A DNA stretch of 64,000 bases from Pseudomonas sp. TCU-HL1 (GCF_001708505.1 NZ_CP015992.1:1612001-1676000); one strand, 5' to 3'; shown: positions 33,166 to 42,495, counted from the first letter of the stretch. Numbers and translations are program-made. Notes: generated by a model not told the origin, from the sequence alone.

Positions 33166-33865
33166 TCTCGACCTGCCGACGCAGGTCACCGGGCTCAGCC
33201 TCGGCAGCCCCGAACAACTGGCCGGTGAACTGGCCATAACCGTCGCCAACGCCCTGCGCGATGCCATCGACACACGCGGTTCGGCGGTGCTGGTGGTGTC
33301 CGGCGGGCGCAGCCCGGTGGCCTTCTTCGAGTGCCTTTCCGGCCAGGCACTGGATTGGTCGAAGGTGACCGTCAGCCTCGCCGATGAGCGCTTCGTGCCG
33401 GTCAGTCATCCCGACAGCAACGAAGGCCTGGTGCGCCGCCACCTGTTGCGCGGAGCCGCTGCCGGGGCGCAATTCCTCGGTCTCTACCACAGTGCGCCCG
33501 GCCTCGACGAGTCGGCGCACATGGCCGATGCGGCCCTGGGTGAGCTGGGCGCCATCGACGTGTTGGTGCTGGGCATGGGCGAGGATGGCCATACCGCGTC
33601 GCTGTTCCCGTCCAGCCCGAACCTGGAGCTGGCGCTGAGTGCCGATTGCCCGCAACGCTGCCTGCCGATGCTGGCACCCAGCGTGCCGCGCCAGCGCCTG
33701 ACATTGACCCTGCCGCTGCTGGCCAGCGCGCACCTGACCCTGCTGGCCGTGCAAGGCCAGGCCAAGCTGGCCACCCTGGCCGACGCCCTGGCGGGCGAAG
33801 ACGCGACGGCGATGCCGATCCGCGCCTTCCTCCGTCGTCCCCTGGAAATCCACTGGTGCCCCTGA
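33152..33865 (+). CDS. pgl: 6-Phosphogluconolactonase
   Basis: A 237-residue DevB/NagB-like lactonase with VVSGGRSPVAFFECLS, VSLADERFVPVSHPDSNEGLVRRHLL and LGMGEDGHTASLFP, all standard for Pgl. The start at 33152 is preceded by AGGAG and lies inside the zwf 3' end, a common coupling of these genes. It ends 16 bases before eda. Confidence 0.95.
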   Translation: MAICNLDLPTQVTGLSLGSPEQLAGELAITVANALRDAIDTRGSAVLVVSGGRSPVAFFECLSGQALDWSKVTVSLADERFVPVSHPDSNEGLVRRHLLRGAAAGAQFLGLYHSAPGLDESAHMADAALGELGAIDVLVLGMGEDGHTASLFPSSPNLELALSADCPQRCLPMLAPSVPRQRLTLTLPLLASAHLTLLAVQGQAKLATLADALAGEDATAMPIRAFLRRPLEIHWCP

Positions 33866-33881
33866 GCCCGAAGGAACGCCC

Positions 33882-34571
33882 ATGACCAGCCTCCCCACCA
33901 ACCGGGCCACGAGTCGCGAAGCCGTGCCGAGCATGGCTGACAAGGCCGCCGTGATCGATATCCTCTGCGGCGCGGCGCGCATCCTGCCGGTGATCACCAT
34001 CGAGCGGGAGCAGGACGTCCTGCCCCTGGCCGATGCCCTGGCCTCCGGCGGATTGCGTACCCTGGAAATTACCCTGCGCTCCGAGCACGGCCTGTCCGCC
34101 ATTCGCACCCTGCGTGAGCAGCGCCCGGAACTCTGCGTCGGCGCAGGCACTGTGCTGGATGAATGGATGCTTGCCGAGGCCGAAGCCGCCGGCTCGCAGT
34201 TCATCGTCACCCCCGGCTGTACCGCCGAACTGTTGCGCGCCGGCGTCTACAGTCCGTTGCCGCTGTTGCCCGGTATCAGCAGTGCCTCGGAAATCATGCT
34301 CGGCTACGCCCTGGGTTATCGCCGCTTCAAGCTGTTCCCGGCGGAAATCTGCGGTGGCGTGAAGGCCCTCAAGGCCTTCGGCGGTCCTTTCCCCGGCATC
34401 CGTTTCTGCCCCACCGGCGGTGTGAACCCCGACAACCTGCACGACTACATGGCCCTGCCCAATGTGATGTGCGTGGGTGGCACCTGGATGATGGACAAGG
34501 ACTGGGTCCGCAACGGCGACTGGCAGCGCATCCAGGAAGCCACGGCAGCGGCATTGGAGCTGTTGCGCTGA
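33882..34571 (+). CDS. eda: 2-Keto-3-deoxy-6-phosphogluconate aldolase
   Basis: A 229-residue class I aldolase that cleaves KDPG to pyruvate and glyceraldehyde 3-phosphate. The Schiff-base Lys150 is in RRFKLFPAE, with catalytic Glu62 in LEITLRSE, GAGTVLD and FCPTGGVN. It closes the zwf-pgl-eda operon. REP-like repeats follow. Confidence 0.96.
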   Translation: MTSLPTNRATSREAVPSMADKAAVIDILCGAARILPVITIEREQDVLPLADALASGGLRTLEITLRSEHGLSAIRTLREQRPELCVGAGTVLDEWMLAEAEAAGSQFIVTPGCTAELLRAGVYSPLPLLPGISSASEIMLGYALGYRRFKLFPAEICGGVKALKAFGGPFPGIRFCPTGGVNPDNLHDYMALPNVMCVGGTWMMDKDWVRNGDWQRIQEATAAALELLR

Positions 34572-34606
34572 TGCAGGATGCCTCGCCTATGCGGCGATCT
34601 TCTGTT

Positions 34607-34703
34607 GTAGGGGCGAATTCATTCGCCAAGCAGGCCGCAGGTCTGCCCTGGGAGATCCAATGGGGGCACTACGTGCCCCTTGGCGAATGAATTCGCCCCC
34701 ACA
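34607..34703. repeat. REP-like repeat (GTAGGGGCGAATTCATTCG family), copy 1
   Basis: The outer arms GGGGCGAATTCATTCGCCAAG and CTTGGCGAATGAATTCGCCCC are perfect complements enclosing about 50 bases with an inner GCAGGTCTGCC and GGGCACTACGTGCCC hairpin. Further copies lie at 36561, 38930, 43780, 44799 and 58125. Confidence 0.85.
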
Positions 34704-34721
34704 AGGTTTGTGCCCACGAAG

Positions 34722-34782
34722 GTAGCTCGGATGCAATCCGGGAACAGGCTGCCGACATTCCCCGGATTTCATCCGGGCTACG
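34722..34782. repeat. REP-like repeat (GTAGCCCGGATG family), copy 2
   Basis: GTAGCTCGGATGCAATCCGGG pairs with CCCGGATTTCATCCGGGCTAC. It is adjacent to another repeat family; together they fill most of the 336-base eda-gapN gap, which otherwise holds only the gapN promoter. Confidence 0.8.
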
Positions 34783-34907
34783 CACCCGATTAGCGCCGAT
34801 CCCGTCATGAGAACAGATTCCGCCAAACGGTTTGCTGAAACGATTTACCTAGCAAGAAAACCGCGTTAAAACCGATTTCCAGTGGTCCCGATCCAGAGGA
34901 AAGTGCA

Positions 34908-36533
34908 ATGACTCACAACAACAAGCTCGAAACCCTGTTCCCCACTGCCGACCAGATTCCCGAGCGCTACCGCCCCGGCGCGCCCATCGAACAGCGCGAA
35001 TACCTGGTGAACGGCGAGCTGTTGCGCTGGGAGGGGCCGTTGGCTGCCGTGCGCAGCCCGATCTTCCTGGCCAGCGACCAGGGTGATGAGCAGGTGGTGC
35101 TGGGCAGCACTCCGCTGCTGGATGCCGATGCCGCGCTGGCGGCCCTGGAGTCCGCCGTTGCTGCCTACGACCACGGGCAGGGCGCGTGGCCGACCATGCG
35201 CGTGGCCGAGCGCATCCAGCATGTGGAGAAGTTCCTGGCACGCATGCGTGAGCAGCGTGAGGCGGTGGTCAGGCTGCTGATGTGGGAAATCGGCAAGAAC
35301 CTCAAGGACTCCGAGAAGGAGTTCGATCGCACCTGCGACTACATCGTCGACACCATCGAGGCGCTCAAGGAGCTGGACCGCCGCTCCAGCCGCTTCGAGC
35401 TGGAGCAGGGCACCCTCGGCCAGATCCGCCGCGTGCCGCTGGGCGTGGCGCTGTGCATGGGGCCGTACAACTACCCGCTGAACGAGACCTTCACCACGTT
35501 GATTCCGGCGCTGATCATGGGCAACACCGTGGTCTTCAAGCCGGCCAAGTTCGGCGTGCTGCTGATCCGCCCGCTGCTGGAGGCCTTCCGCGACAGCTTC
35601 CCGGCGGGCGTCATCAACATCATCTATGGCCGTGGCCGCGAGACTGTCAGCGCCATCATGGCCAGCGGCAAGGTCGACGTGTTCGCCTTCATCGGCACCC
35701 ACTCCGGCGCCGCCGACCTGAAGAAGCTGCACCCGCGCCCGCACCGCCTGCGCGCGGCTCTGGGCCTGGATGCGAAGAACCCCGGCATCGTCCTGCCCAA
35801 GGTGGATCTGGACAACGCGGTGAGCGAAGCCATCACTGGTGCGCTGTCGTTCAACGGCCAGCGCTGCACCGCGCTGAAGATCCTGTTCGTTCACGAGGAT
35901 GTGCTCGAGCCCTTCCTCGATAAATTCTGCGCCAAGCTGGCCGCGCTCAAGCCGGGCATGCCCTGGGACGATGGCGTAGCCCTGACCCCGCTGCCAGAGC
36001 CGGGCAAGGTCGATTTCCTCAACACTCTGCTGGAGGATGCCGTGGCCAAGGGCGCCAGGGTGGTCAACCCAGGCGGCGGCAGCCACCGGCAGAGCTTTTT
36101 CTACCCCGCTGTGCTGAGCCCGGTGAGCCCGGACATGCGCCTCTACAACGAAGAACAGTTCGGTCCGCTGATTCCGGTGGTGCCGTACCGTGAGCTGGAC
36201 GAGGTGATCGACTACGTGCTGCATTCGGACTACGGCCAGCAGCTCAGCCTGTTCGGCAACGACCCGGCGCAGGTCGGCCGGCTGGTGGATGCCTTTGCCA
36301 ACCAGGTGGGCCGCATCAACATCAACGCCCAGTGCCAGCGTGGCCCGGATACCTTCCCCTTCAACGGCCGCAAGAATTCCGCCGAAGGAACCTTGTCGGT
36401 GCATGACGCGCTGCGGGTGTTCTCCATCCGCACCCTGGTGGCCACCAAGTTCCAGGCGGACAACAAGGAACTGGTCAGCGAGATCATTCGCAACCGCGAA
36501 TCGAACTTCCTGACCACGGATTACATTTTCTGA
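34908..36533 (+). CDS. gapN: NADP-dependent non-phosphorylating glyceraldehyde-3-phosphate dehydrogenase
   Basis: A 541-residue aldehyde dehydrogenase-superfamily protein. The catalytic Cys is in ALSFNGQRCTALKILF, the cofactor region in FKPAKFGVLL, and ALGLDAKNPGIVLP follows. The 40-residue N-terminal extension and overall sequence are of the Pseudomonas GapN type rather than betaine or succinate-semialdehyde dehydrogenases. It would oxidise the ED-derived glyceraldehyde 3-phosphate directly to 3-phosphoglycerate with NADPH formation. The gene directly follows eda on the same strand but has its own promoter region. Confidence 0.85.
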   Translation: MTHNNKLETLFPTADQIPERYRPGAPIEQREYLVNGELLRWEGPLAAVRSPIFLASDQGDEQVVLGSTPLLDADAALAALESAVAAYDHGQGAWPTMRVAERIQHVEKFLARMREQREAVVRLLMWEIGKNLKDSEKEFDRTCDYIVDTIEALKELDRRSSRFELEQGTLGQIRRVPLGVALCMGPYNYPLNETFTTLIPALIMGNTVVFKPAKFGVLLIRPLLEAFRDSFPAGVINIIYGRGRETVSAIMASGKVDVFAFIGTHSGAADLKKLHPRPHRLRAALGLDAKNPGIVLPKVDLDNAVSEAITGALSFNGQRCTALKILFVHEDVLEPFLDKFCAKLAALKPGMPWDDGVALTPLPEPGKVDFLNTLLEDAVAKGARVVNPGGGSHRQSFFYPAVLSPVSPDMRLYNEEQFGPLIPVVPYRELDEVIDYVLHSDYGQQLSLFGNDPAQVGRLVDAFANQVGRININAQCQRGPDTFPFNGRKNSAEGTLSVHDALRVFSIRTLVATKFQADNKELVSEIIRNRESNFLTTDYIF

Positions 36534-36560
36534 CGAACCTGGCAGGCGGCGATTGGTTTC

Positions 36561-36661
36561 TGTAGGGGCGATTTCAATCGCCAAGCGGACCGAAGGTCCG
36601 CCTTGCAGGCCCACATTGGGGGGCACTGCGTGCCCCTTGGCGAATGAATTCACCCCTACAA
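36561..36661. repeat. REP-like repeat (GTAGGGGCGA family), copy 2
   Basis: TGTAGGGGCGATTTCAATCG begins and GGCGAATGAATTCACCCCTACA ends the element, with the inner GACCGAAGGTCCG hairpin and GGGGGGCACTGCGTGCCCC. It fills the gapN to shikimate-dehydrogenase-like gap. Confidence 0.8.
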
Positions 36662-36698
36662 GGTTGCCGATTCCCCGCCGTCATAACCGGAGATCCCA

Positions 36699-37517
36699 AT
36701 GCCCCGCCCCATCAGCCGGGACACCCGGCTTTGCATGTCGCTGTCCGGCCGACCCGGCAACTTCGGCACGCGCTTTCACAACTACCTGTACGAAGCCCTC
36801 GACCTGGACTTCGTCTACAAGGCTTTCACCACCACTGATCTGCCGGCGGCCATCGGTGGCATCCGCGCCCTCGGCATTCGCGGTTCGGCGGTGTCCATGC
36901 CGTTCAAGGAAGCCTGCATCCCGCTGCTGGATGAACTGGACGCCTCCGCCTCGGCCATCGACTCGGTGAACACCATCGTCGCCGACAACGGCAGGCTCAA
37001 GGGCTACAACACCGACTACAGTGCCGTGGCCAGCCTGCTGGCGAGCCACGCGGTGCCCAGGGACATCCGCTTTGCCGTGCGCGGTAGCGGCGGAATGGCC
37101 AAGGCCGTGGCCAGTGCGTTGCGCGACAGCGGTTTCCGCCACGGCAGCATCGTTGCCCGCAACCGGGAAACCGGCCAGGCGCTGGCGCAGGGCTGTGGCT
37201 ACGAATGGCTGGCGGAGCCGGGCGACGCGCGTCCGCAGATGCTGGTCAACGTTACCCCGCTGGGCATGGAAGGCGGCCCGGAAGCCCAATCCCTGGCTTT
37301 CACCCGCGAGCAGGTGGAAGCGGCTGAGTGGGTGTTCGATGTGGTAGCCCTACCGGTGGAAACCCCGCTGATCCTTCTGGCCCGTGAATTGGGCAAGCCG
37401 GTGATCACCGGTGCCGAAGTGATTGTGCTGCAGGCGGTGGAGCAGTTCGTGCTCTACACCGGCGTGCGGCCGGAGGCGGAGTTGATCGAAAGGGCGGCGG
37501 AGTTCGCGCGGGGTTGA
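36699..37517 (+). CDS. Shikimate dehydrogenase-like protein (SdhL type)
   Basis: A 272-residue oxidoreductase of the shikimate/quinate dehydrogenase family. The substrate-side motif is SMSFKE-like (SAVSMPFKEACIPLLDELD), then NTIVADNGRLKGYNTDYSAV, and a Rossmann segment RGSGGMAKAVASALRDSG. It differs from AroE, with CMSLSGRPGNFGTRFHNYLY at the N-terminus as in HI0607/SdhL proteins, which have weak shikimate activity. The true substrate is unknown. It stands alone between a repeat and the Fic gene. Confidence 0.82.
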   Translation: MPRPISRDTRLCMSLSGRPGNFGTRFHNYLYEALDLDFVYKAFTTTDLPAAIGGIRALGIRGSAVSMPFKEACIPLLDELDASASAIDSVNTIVADNGRLKGYNTDYSAVASLLASHAVPRDIRFAVRGSGGMAKAVASALRDSGFRHGSIVARNRETGQALAQGCGYEWLAEPGDARPQMLVNVTPLGMEGGPEAQSLAFTREQVEAAEWVFDVVALPVETPLILLARELGKPVITGAEVIVLQAVEQFVLYTGVRPEAELIERAAEFARG

Positions 37518-37651
37518 ACAGGGCTGGGGTGGGTTTCGACTTGTTCATCTATCTGCATTTGAGATAGTGATTCTGATCGATGCTCTCGATAGGCTCATAG
37601 TTATTAGGTTTCATGTGATAGGTTTCGAGATATTCAAATTTATCGCTCTGG

Positions 37652-38824
37652 ATGATTGTCGAGATGCCATCCTTTTCCCACTTTGAGCTGACCCTGCTCA
37701 ATCCATCGTTCGATTCACCCTTGGTTGATGTGCTGAACGAACTCGAGCATCTGCGCCGCTTTCGCCTGAGTGGCTCCACGCCGCCTGCCATCTTCTTTCA
37801 GCTGAAGGACATCTTCCACATCCTCGAGAGCCTCGGGTCTGCCCGCATCGAGGGGAACCACACGACGCTCGCCGACTATGTGGAAAGCAGGGTTGAAGGG
37901 ACCGATTCCACCAGTGACCCGTTGCGGGAGATTTCCAATATCGAGAAGGCAATGGCCTATATCGAAGAGGTCATCACGCCAGGCTGCGAACTGACCCAGC
38001 ATTTCATCCGCGAACTGCATGCAATGACGGTCGCTAATCTGGATCGAGAAGGCGACCGAACGCCAGGCGCCTTTCGTACTGGGGCGGTACAGATCGCCTT
38101 GTCCAACCACCTCCCGCCTGACGCATTGCTCGTTCCCGGCTACATGGAGGAGTTGGTGGATTTCGTGAATCGGGATGAGCCGCCAAAGTACGATCTGATG
38201 AAGGTCGCCTTGGCACACCATCGCTTCGGCTGGATTCATCCCTTCGCCAATGGCAACGGCCGGGTTGTTCGCCTGTTCACTTACGCGTTGCTCATCAAGT
38301 ATGGCTTCAACGTTTCCACCGGTGGCCGTGTACTCAACCCGACCGCAGTCTTCTGCAACGACCGGGAGCGCTATTACGCCATGCTGGGCACCGCGGATCA
38401 GGGGACGCCGGGCAGCCTGGAAAGTTGGTGTGTCTATGTGCTGGAAGGCATCCTGCATGAGTTGAACAAGGTGGGCCAACTGACCGACTACCGGTACCTG
38501 AAGCGTGCGATCCTCGCTCCGGCCATCAGCCATGCGCGTGAGCGCGGCCTGATCAATCCCATGGAGCAAGGCGTGCTGGAGCAGCTGCTACGCACCGATG
38601 ACGGCGTTGCCAAGGCGGGTGATCTAGCCGTTGCCATGCCCGGCCTGAAGCCGCCCCAGTGCAGCTACCAGATCAAGAAGCTGGTTGATCGGGGGATGTT
38701 ACGACCGATCCAGCCCAATGCACGGCAATACACCCTGGGCTTCTCCAACAACTACCTGATACGTGGAGTGATACGTGCGCTGGCGGCGGAAGGATTCATT
38801 CCCGAGCCAGTGGTGCATGGCTGA
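37652..38824 (+). CDS. Fic-domain protein with N-terminal self-inhibitory motif
   Basis: A 390-residue Fic/DOC-family AMP-transferase (or related nucleotidyltransferase). The catalytic loop is HPFANGNGRVVR at residues 196-207, with catalytic His196 and Arg204; the usual acidic residue is Asn200, a known variant. An inhibitory [S/T]xxxE[G/N] motif (SARIEGN, residues 63-69) marks it as a class II Fic with built-in restraint. The C-terminal 120 residues look like a winged helix. The gene and its upstream 100 bases are less GC-rich than neighbours, suggesting acquisition. The start may instead be the ATG at 37664. Confidence 0.88.
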   Translation: MIVEMPSFSHFELTLLNPSFDSPLVDVLNELEHLRRFRLSGSTPPAIFFQLKDIFHILESLGSARIEGNHTTLADYVESRVEGTDSTSDPLREISNIEKAMAYIEEVITPGCELTQHFIRELHAMTVANLDREGDRTPGAFRTGAVQIALSNHLPPDALLVPGYMEELVDFVNRDEPPKYDLMKVALAHHRFGWIHPFANGNGRVVRLFTYALLIKYGFNVSTGGRVLNPTAVFCNDRERYYAMLGTADQGTPGSLESWCVYVLEGILHELNKVGQLTDYRYLKRAILAPAISHARERGLINPMEQGVLEQLLRTDDGVAKAGDLAVAMPGLKPPQCSYQIKKLVDRGMLRPIQPNARQYTLGFSNNYLIRGVIRALAAEGFIPEPVVHG

Positions 38825-38929
38825 GGTACCCAAACAAGGGGGAGCTCAATCCTCCCTCCGGCAGGTTCGCGTAGATCTTTTCCACTCCTTTGCGGGCTTT
38901 TTTCTTGTTGTGGGGGGCGGTTGCTTTTC

Positions 38930-39028
38930 GTGGGGGCGAATTCATTCGCTAAGGGCAGCGCAGGTGCACCCGGCATTCCCCCGGTTCTGCGGTCTGCGGC
39001 CTGCAGCGCGAATGAACTCGCTCCCCCA
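38930..39028. repeat. REP-like repeat, degenerate copy 3
   Basis: GTGGGGGCGAATTCATTCGC and GCGCGAATGAACTCGCTCCCCC flank an inner region with GGTCTGCGGCCTGC. It lies between the convergent fic and catR genes. Confidence 0.65.
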
Positions 39029-39037
39029 GGATCAAGA

Positions 39038-39925
39038 TCACGCGCCGATCCGCCCTTCAGACAACTCCTCGATCAGCGCCAGGCAATGGGTCAGTGCCGG
39101 GGAGGCGTCGCCCACGCGGCGGCTGATGATGATGGGGGAGGTGGCCTGGGCTTCCTGCAGGGTGGCGTAGCCGATGTCGATGCGATGCAGCACCTGCACC
39201 GAGGCCGGCACCAGGGTGATGCCGATGCCGGCGGCGACGAGGCCGATGGCGGTCTGCAGTTCGTTGGTCCATTGCGCCACTTCGATCTGCAGGCCATAGG
39301 CGGCGAATAGCGACAGCACATGGTCGGCGTAGCTCGGCCGGGGGTTGCCCGGATAGAGCACGAACGGCTCCTGGGCGAGGTCCGTGAGGCTCACCGGGCC
39401 GGGGAGCAGTGGATGCCCGGCGGGCAGGGCGGCCACCAGCGGGTCGAGGGTCAGCACCTGTTGCTGAATCGCCGGGTCGTTGATGTGGATACGGCCGAAT
39501 CCGACGTCGATGCGACCGGCCTTGAGGGATTCCACCTGCTGCAGGGTGGTCATCTCCGACAGGCCCAGTTCCAGCCCGGCATCGCTGCGCAGGCGCCGGA
39601 TCAGGTCCGGCAGCACGCCGTAGAGGGTGGAGGGTGCGAAGCCGATGCCGAGCCAGGCTTTTTCACCCGATCCAATGCGGCGGGTATTGTCACAAACCTT
39701 GGTCAACTGCTCGAGAAGGGTGCTGGAGTGCTCATGGAAAAAGCGTCCGGCTTCGGTCAGGCGCAGGGGGCGGCCACGGTCCAGCAAGGCCACACCTAAC
39801 TCGTCTTCGAGCTGCTGGATCTGCCGGCTCAAGGGCGGTTGGGCGATGTGCAGGCGTTCTGCGGCACGGGTGAAGTTGAGGGTTTCGGCGAGCGCTTTGA
39901 AGTAGCGAAGGTGACGAAGCTCCAT
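39038..39925 (-). CDS. catR: LysR-type activator of the catechol branch
   Basis: A 295-residue LTTR with N-terminal HTH (MELRHLRYFKALAETLNFTR, then HIAQPPLSRQIQQLEDELG) and effector domain beginning near residue 90 (LGIGFAPSTLYGVLPDLIRRL). It is very similar in layout to CatR, which activates catBCA in response to cis,cis-muconate. It is divergent from catB with a binding-site-like palindrome between. CatM/BenM-type relatives are the alternative, but location favours CatR. Confidence 0.9.
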   Translation of the reverse strand: MELRHLRYFKALAETLNFTRAAERLHIAQPPLSRQIQQLEDELGVALLDRGRPLRLTEAGRFFHEHSSTLLEQLTKVCDNTRRIGSGEKAWLGIGFAPSTLYGVLPDLIRRLRSDAGLELGLSEMTTLQQVESLKAGRIDVGFGRIHINDPAIQQQVLTLDPLVAALPAGHPLLPGPVSLTDLAQEPFVLYPGNPRPSYADHVLSLFAAYGLQIEVAQWTNELQTAIGLVAAGIGITLVPASVQVLHRIDIGYATLQEAQATSPIIISRRVGDASPALTHCLALIEELSEGRIGA

Positions 39926-39960
39926 GGGGACTCCGGGGCGGTGTCGATGCCAATATGGCG

Positions 39961-39975
39961 ATACCTTCCAGGTAT
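39961..39975. promoter_or_regulatory. Candidate CatR binding site
   Basis: ATACCTTCCAGGTAT is a perfect 5+5 palindrome of the T-N11-A type used by LysR regulators, in the 123-base catR-catB intergenic region, 74 bases upstream of catB. A promoter-like TAGACA lies just beyond it. Confidence 0.65.
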
Positions 39976-40048
39976 CGAACTAGACAAACTCTATATTGGA
40001 CCCCGCAGTTTGTCGCGGCCACTATCGGGACCAGATGAACCGAACCTG

Positions 40049-41182
40049 ATGGGTATTGAAGTGAGCCAAGTCCTGATCGAAAGCGTCGAGACGATCATCG
40101 TCGACCTGCCGACCATCCGCCCGCACAAGCTGGCCATGCATACCATGCAGAACCAGACCCTGGTGGTGATCCGCCTGCGCTGCTCCGATGGCATCGAAGG
40201 CCTCGGCGAGTCCACCACCATCGGTGGCCTGGCCTACGGCAACGAAAGCCCGGAAAGCATCAAGCAGAACATCGACAGCCACCTAGCTCCACTGCTGATC
40301 GGCCAGGACGCCTGCAACATCAACGCCGCCATGCTGCGCCTGGACAAGGCCGCCAAGGGTAATACCTTCGCCAAGTCCGGCCTGGAGAGCGCACTGCTGG
40401 ATGCCCAGGGCAAGCGCCTCGGCCTGCCGGTGAGCGAGCTGCTCGGCGGCCGCGTGCGTGACGGCCTGGAAGTGGCCTGGACCCTGGCCAGCGGCGACAC
40501 CGCCAAGGACATCGCCGAAGCCGAGCACATGCTGGAAATTCGCCGTCACCGCATCTTCAAGCTGAAGATCGGCGCCGGCGAAGTGAGCCGCGATCTCAAG
40601 CACGTCATCGCCATCAAGCAGGCCCTGGGCGACAACGCCAGCGTGCGTGTCGATGTCAACCAGGCTTGGGACGAATCCATCGCCCTGCGTGCCTGCCGCA
40701 TCCTCGGCGACAACGGCATCGACCTGATCGAGCAGCCAATCTCGCGCATTAACCGTTCCGGCCAGGTGCGCCTGAACCAGCGCAGCCCGGCGCCGATCAT
40801 GGCCGACGAATCCATCGAGAGCGTCGAAGACGCCTTCAGCCTGGCCGCCGACGGCGCCGCCAGCATCTTCGCCCTGAAGATCGCCAAGAACGGTGGCCCG
40901 CGTGCCGTGCTGCGCACGGCGCAGATCGCCGAAGCGGCCGGTATCGCCCTGTACGGCGGCACCATGCTGGAAGGCTCCATCGGCACCCTGGCGTCGGCCC
41001 ATGCCTTCGTCACCCTCAAGCAACTGACTTGGCACACCGAGCTGTTCGGGCCGCTGCTGCTGACCGAGGAAATCGTCAGCGAAGCGCCGGTCTATCGCGA
41101 CTTCCAGCTGCACGTGCCGCGTACCCCGGGCCTTGGCCTGGCCCTGGACGAAGAGCGCCTGGCGTTCTTCCGCCGCAAATAA
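40049..41182 (+). CDS. catB: Muconate cycloisomerase
   Basis: A 377-residue enolase-superfamily enzyme that turns cis,cis-muconate into muconolactone. LPTIRPHKLAMHTMQNQTLVV, the KLKIGAG loop carrying the catalytic Lys, DVNQAWDE, LIEQPI and MADESIES metal ligands are all conserved and match catechol-type (not chlorocatechol) enzymes. The start may be the ATG at 40049 or GTG at 40061; the latter gives 373 residues, the usual CatB length. The frame is open far upstream across the promoter. Confidence 0.96.
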   Translation: MGIEVSQVLIESVETIIVDLPTIRPHKLAMHTMQNQTLVVIRLRCSDGIEGLGESTTIGGLAYGNESPESIKQNIDSHLAPLLIGQDACNINAAMLRLDKAAKGNTFAKSGLESALLDAQGKRLGLPVSELLGGRVRDGLEVAWTLASGDTAKDIAEAEHMLEIRRHRIFKLKIGAGEVSRDLKHVIAIKQALGDNASVRVDVNQAWDESIALRACRILGDNGIDLIEQPISRINRSGQVRLNQRSPAPIMADESIESVEDAFSLAADGAASIFALKIAKNGGPRAVLRTAQIAEAAGIALYGGTMLEGSIGTLASAHAFVTLKQLTWHTELFGPLLLTEEIVSEAPVYRDFQLHVPRTPGLGLALDEERLAFFRRK

Positions 41183-41197
41183 ACAGGAGACCTTCCC

Positions 41198-41488
41198 ATG
41201 CTGTTCCACGTGAAGATGACCGTGAAACTTCCGGTCGACATGGACCCCGCCAAGGCCGCCAGGCTCAAGGCCGACGAGAAGGAGTTGGCCCAGCGCCTGC
41301 AGCGCGAGGGCAAATGGCGCCATCTGTGGCGCATCGCCGGCCACTATGCCAACTACAGCGTGTTCGACCTCGCCAGCGTCGAGGAGCTGCATGACACTCT
41401 TATGCAGTTGCCGCTGTTCCCCTACATGGAGATCGAGGTGGACGGCCTCTGCCGCCACCCGTCATCGATTCACGAAGACGATCGCTGA
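41198..41488 (+). CDS. catC: Muconolactone delta-isomerase
   Basis: A 96-residue protein with the characteristic N-terminus MLFHVKMTVKLPVDMDP and segment GKWRHLWRIAGHYANYSVFD. It isomerises muconolactone to the beta-ketoadipate enol-lactone and forms a decameric ferredoxin-like barrel. It sits 15 bases after catB and 39 bases before catA, in the standard catBCA order. Confidence 0.97.
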   Translation: MLFHVKMTVKLPVDMDPAKAARLKADEKELAQRLQREGKWRHLWRIAGHYANYSVFDLASVEELHDTLMQLPLFPYMEIEVDGLCRHPSSIHEDDR

Positions 41489-41527
41489 TCGATTCGCGCC
41501 CGATAACAACAAGATGAGGAAATAGCC

Positions 41528-42454
41528 ATGACTATCAAACTGTCCAGCAACGAAAACGTCCAGAAGTTCTTCCAGGAAGTGAGCGGCTTCAACAACGACC
41601 AAGGTAGCCAGCGCATGAAGAAGCTGGTGAACCGCATCCTGGTCGACACCATCAAAATCATCGAAGACCTGGAAGTCACCACCGAAGAGTTCTGGAAGGC
41701 GGTGGACTACTTCAACCGCATGGGTGCCCGTGGCGAAGCCGGCCTGCTGGTGGCGGGCCTTGGCCTGGAGCACTACCTGGACCTGCTGCTGGACGCCCAG
41801 GACGAGCAGGCCGGTCTTTCCGGCGGCACCCCGCGCACCATCGAAGGCCCGCTGTACGTGGCCGGCGCGCCGCTGTCCGAAGGCGAAACCCGCATGGACG
41901 ACGGCACTGATGCCGGTACCGTGATGTTCCTCCAGGGCCAGGTGAAAGATGCCGACGGCCAGCCGATCGCCGGCGCCATCGTCGACCTGTGGCACGCCAA
42001 CACCAAGGGCACCTATTCCTACTTCGACACCACCCAGTCGGACTACAACCTGCGTCGCCGCATCGTCACCGACAGCGAAGGCCGCTACCGTGCCCGCAGC
42101 ATCGTGCCGTCCGGCTACGGCTGCCCGCCGGATGGCACCACCCAGGAAGTGCTGAACCACCTGGGCCGCCACGGCAACCGTCCGGCGCACATCCACTTCT
42201 TCATCTCCGCGCCGGGCTATCGCCACTTGACCACCCAGATCAACCTGTCGGGCGACGAATACTTGTGGGACGACTTCGCCTACGCCACCCGTGATGGCTT
42301 GGTGGGCGAGATCCGCTTCACCGAAGACGCCGCCGCTGCCGCCGCCCGTGGCGCCGTGGACCGCTTCGCCGAAATCGACTTCGACTTCCAGCTGCAGAAG
42401 GCCCCGAGCGCGGAGCAGGAAGCCATCCGCGACCGCGTTCGCGCCGAAGCCTGA
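41528..42454 (+). CDS. catA: Catechol 1,2-dioxygenase
   Basis: A 308-residue intradiol dioxygenase with an N-terminal helical dimerisation/lipid-binding domain and a beta-sandwich core. The non-haem Fe(III) ligands are two Tyr (in TYSYFD and PSGYGCPPDG) and two His (in NRPAHIHFFIS). It cleaves catechol to cis,cis-muconate. It closes the catBCA operon and is followed by a strong terminator. Confidence 0.97.
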   Translation: MTIKLSSNENVQKFFQEVSGFNNDQGSQRMKKLVNRILVDTIKIIEDLEVTTEEFWKAVDYFNRMGARGEAGLLVAGLGLEHYLDLLLDAQDEQAGLSGGTPRTIEGPLYVAGAPLSEGETRMDDGTDAGTVMFLQGQVKDADGQPIAGAIVDLWHANTKGTYSYFDTTQSDYNLRRRIVTDSEGRYRARSIVPSGYGCPPDGTTQEVLNHLGRHGNRPAHIHFFISAPGYRHLTTQINLSGDEYLWDDFAYATRDGLVGEIRFTEDAAAAAARGAVDRFAEIDFDFQLQKAPSAEQEAIRDRVRAEA

Positions 42455-42495
42455 GTCACCGAATCGGCGGGGGAGGCTGGTTCCCCCGCTGCTTG

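Noticed and set aside
34866..36653. Minus-strand frame of 595 codons opposite gapN
   Set aside because: Shadow; extends into repeats and lacks a start site or family features.
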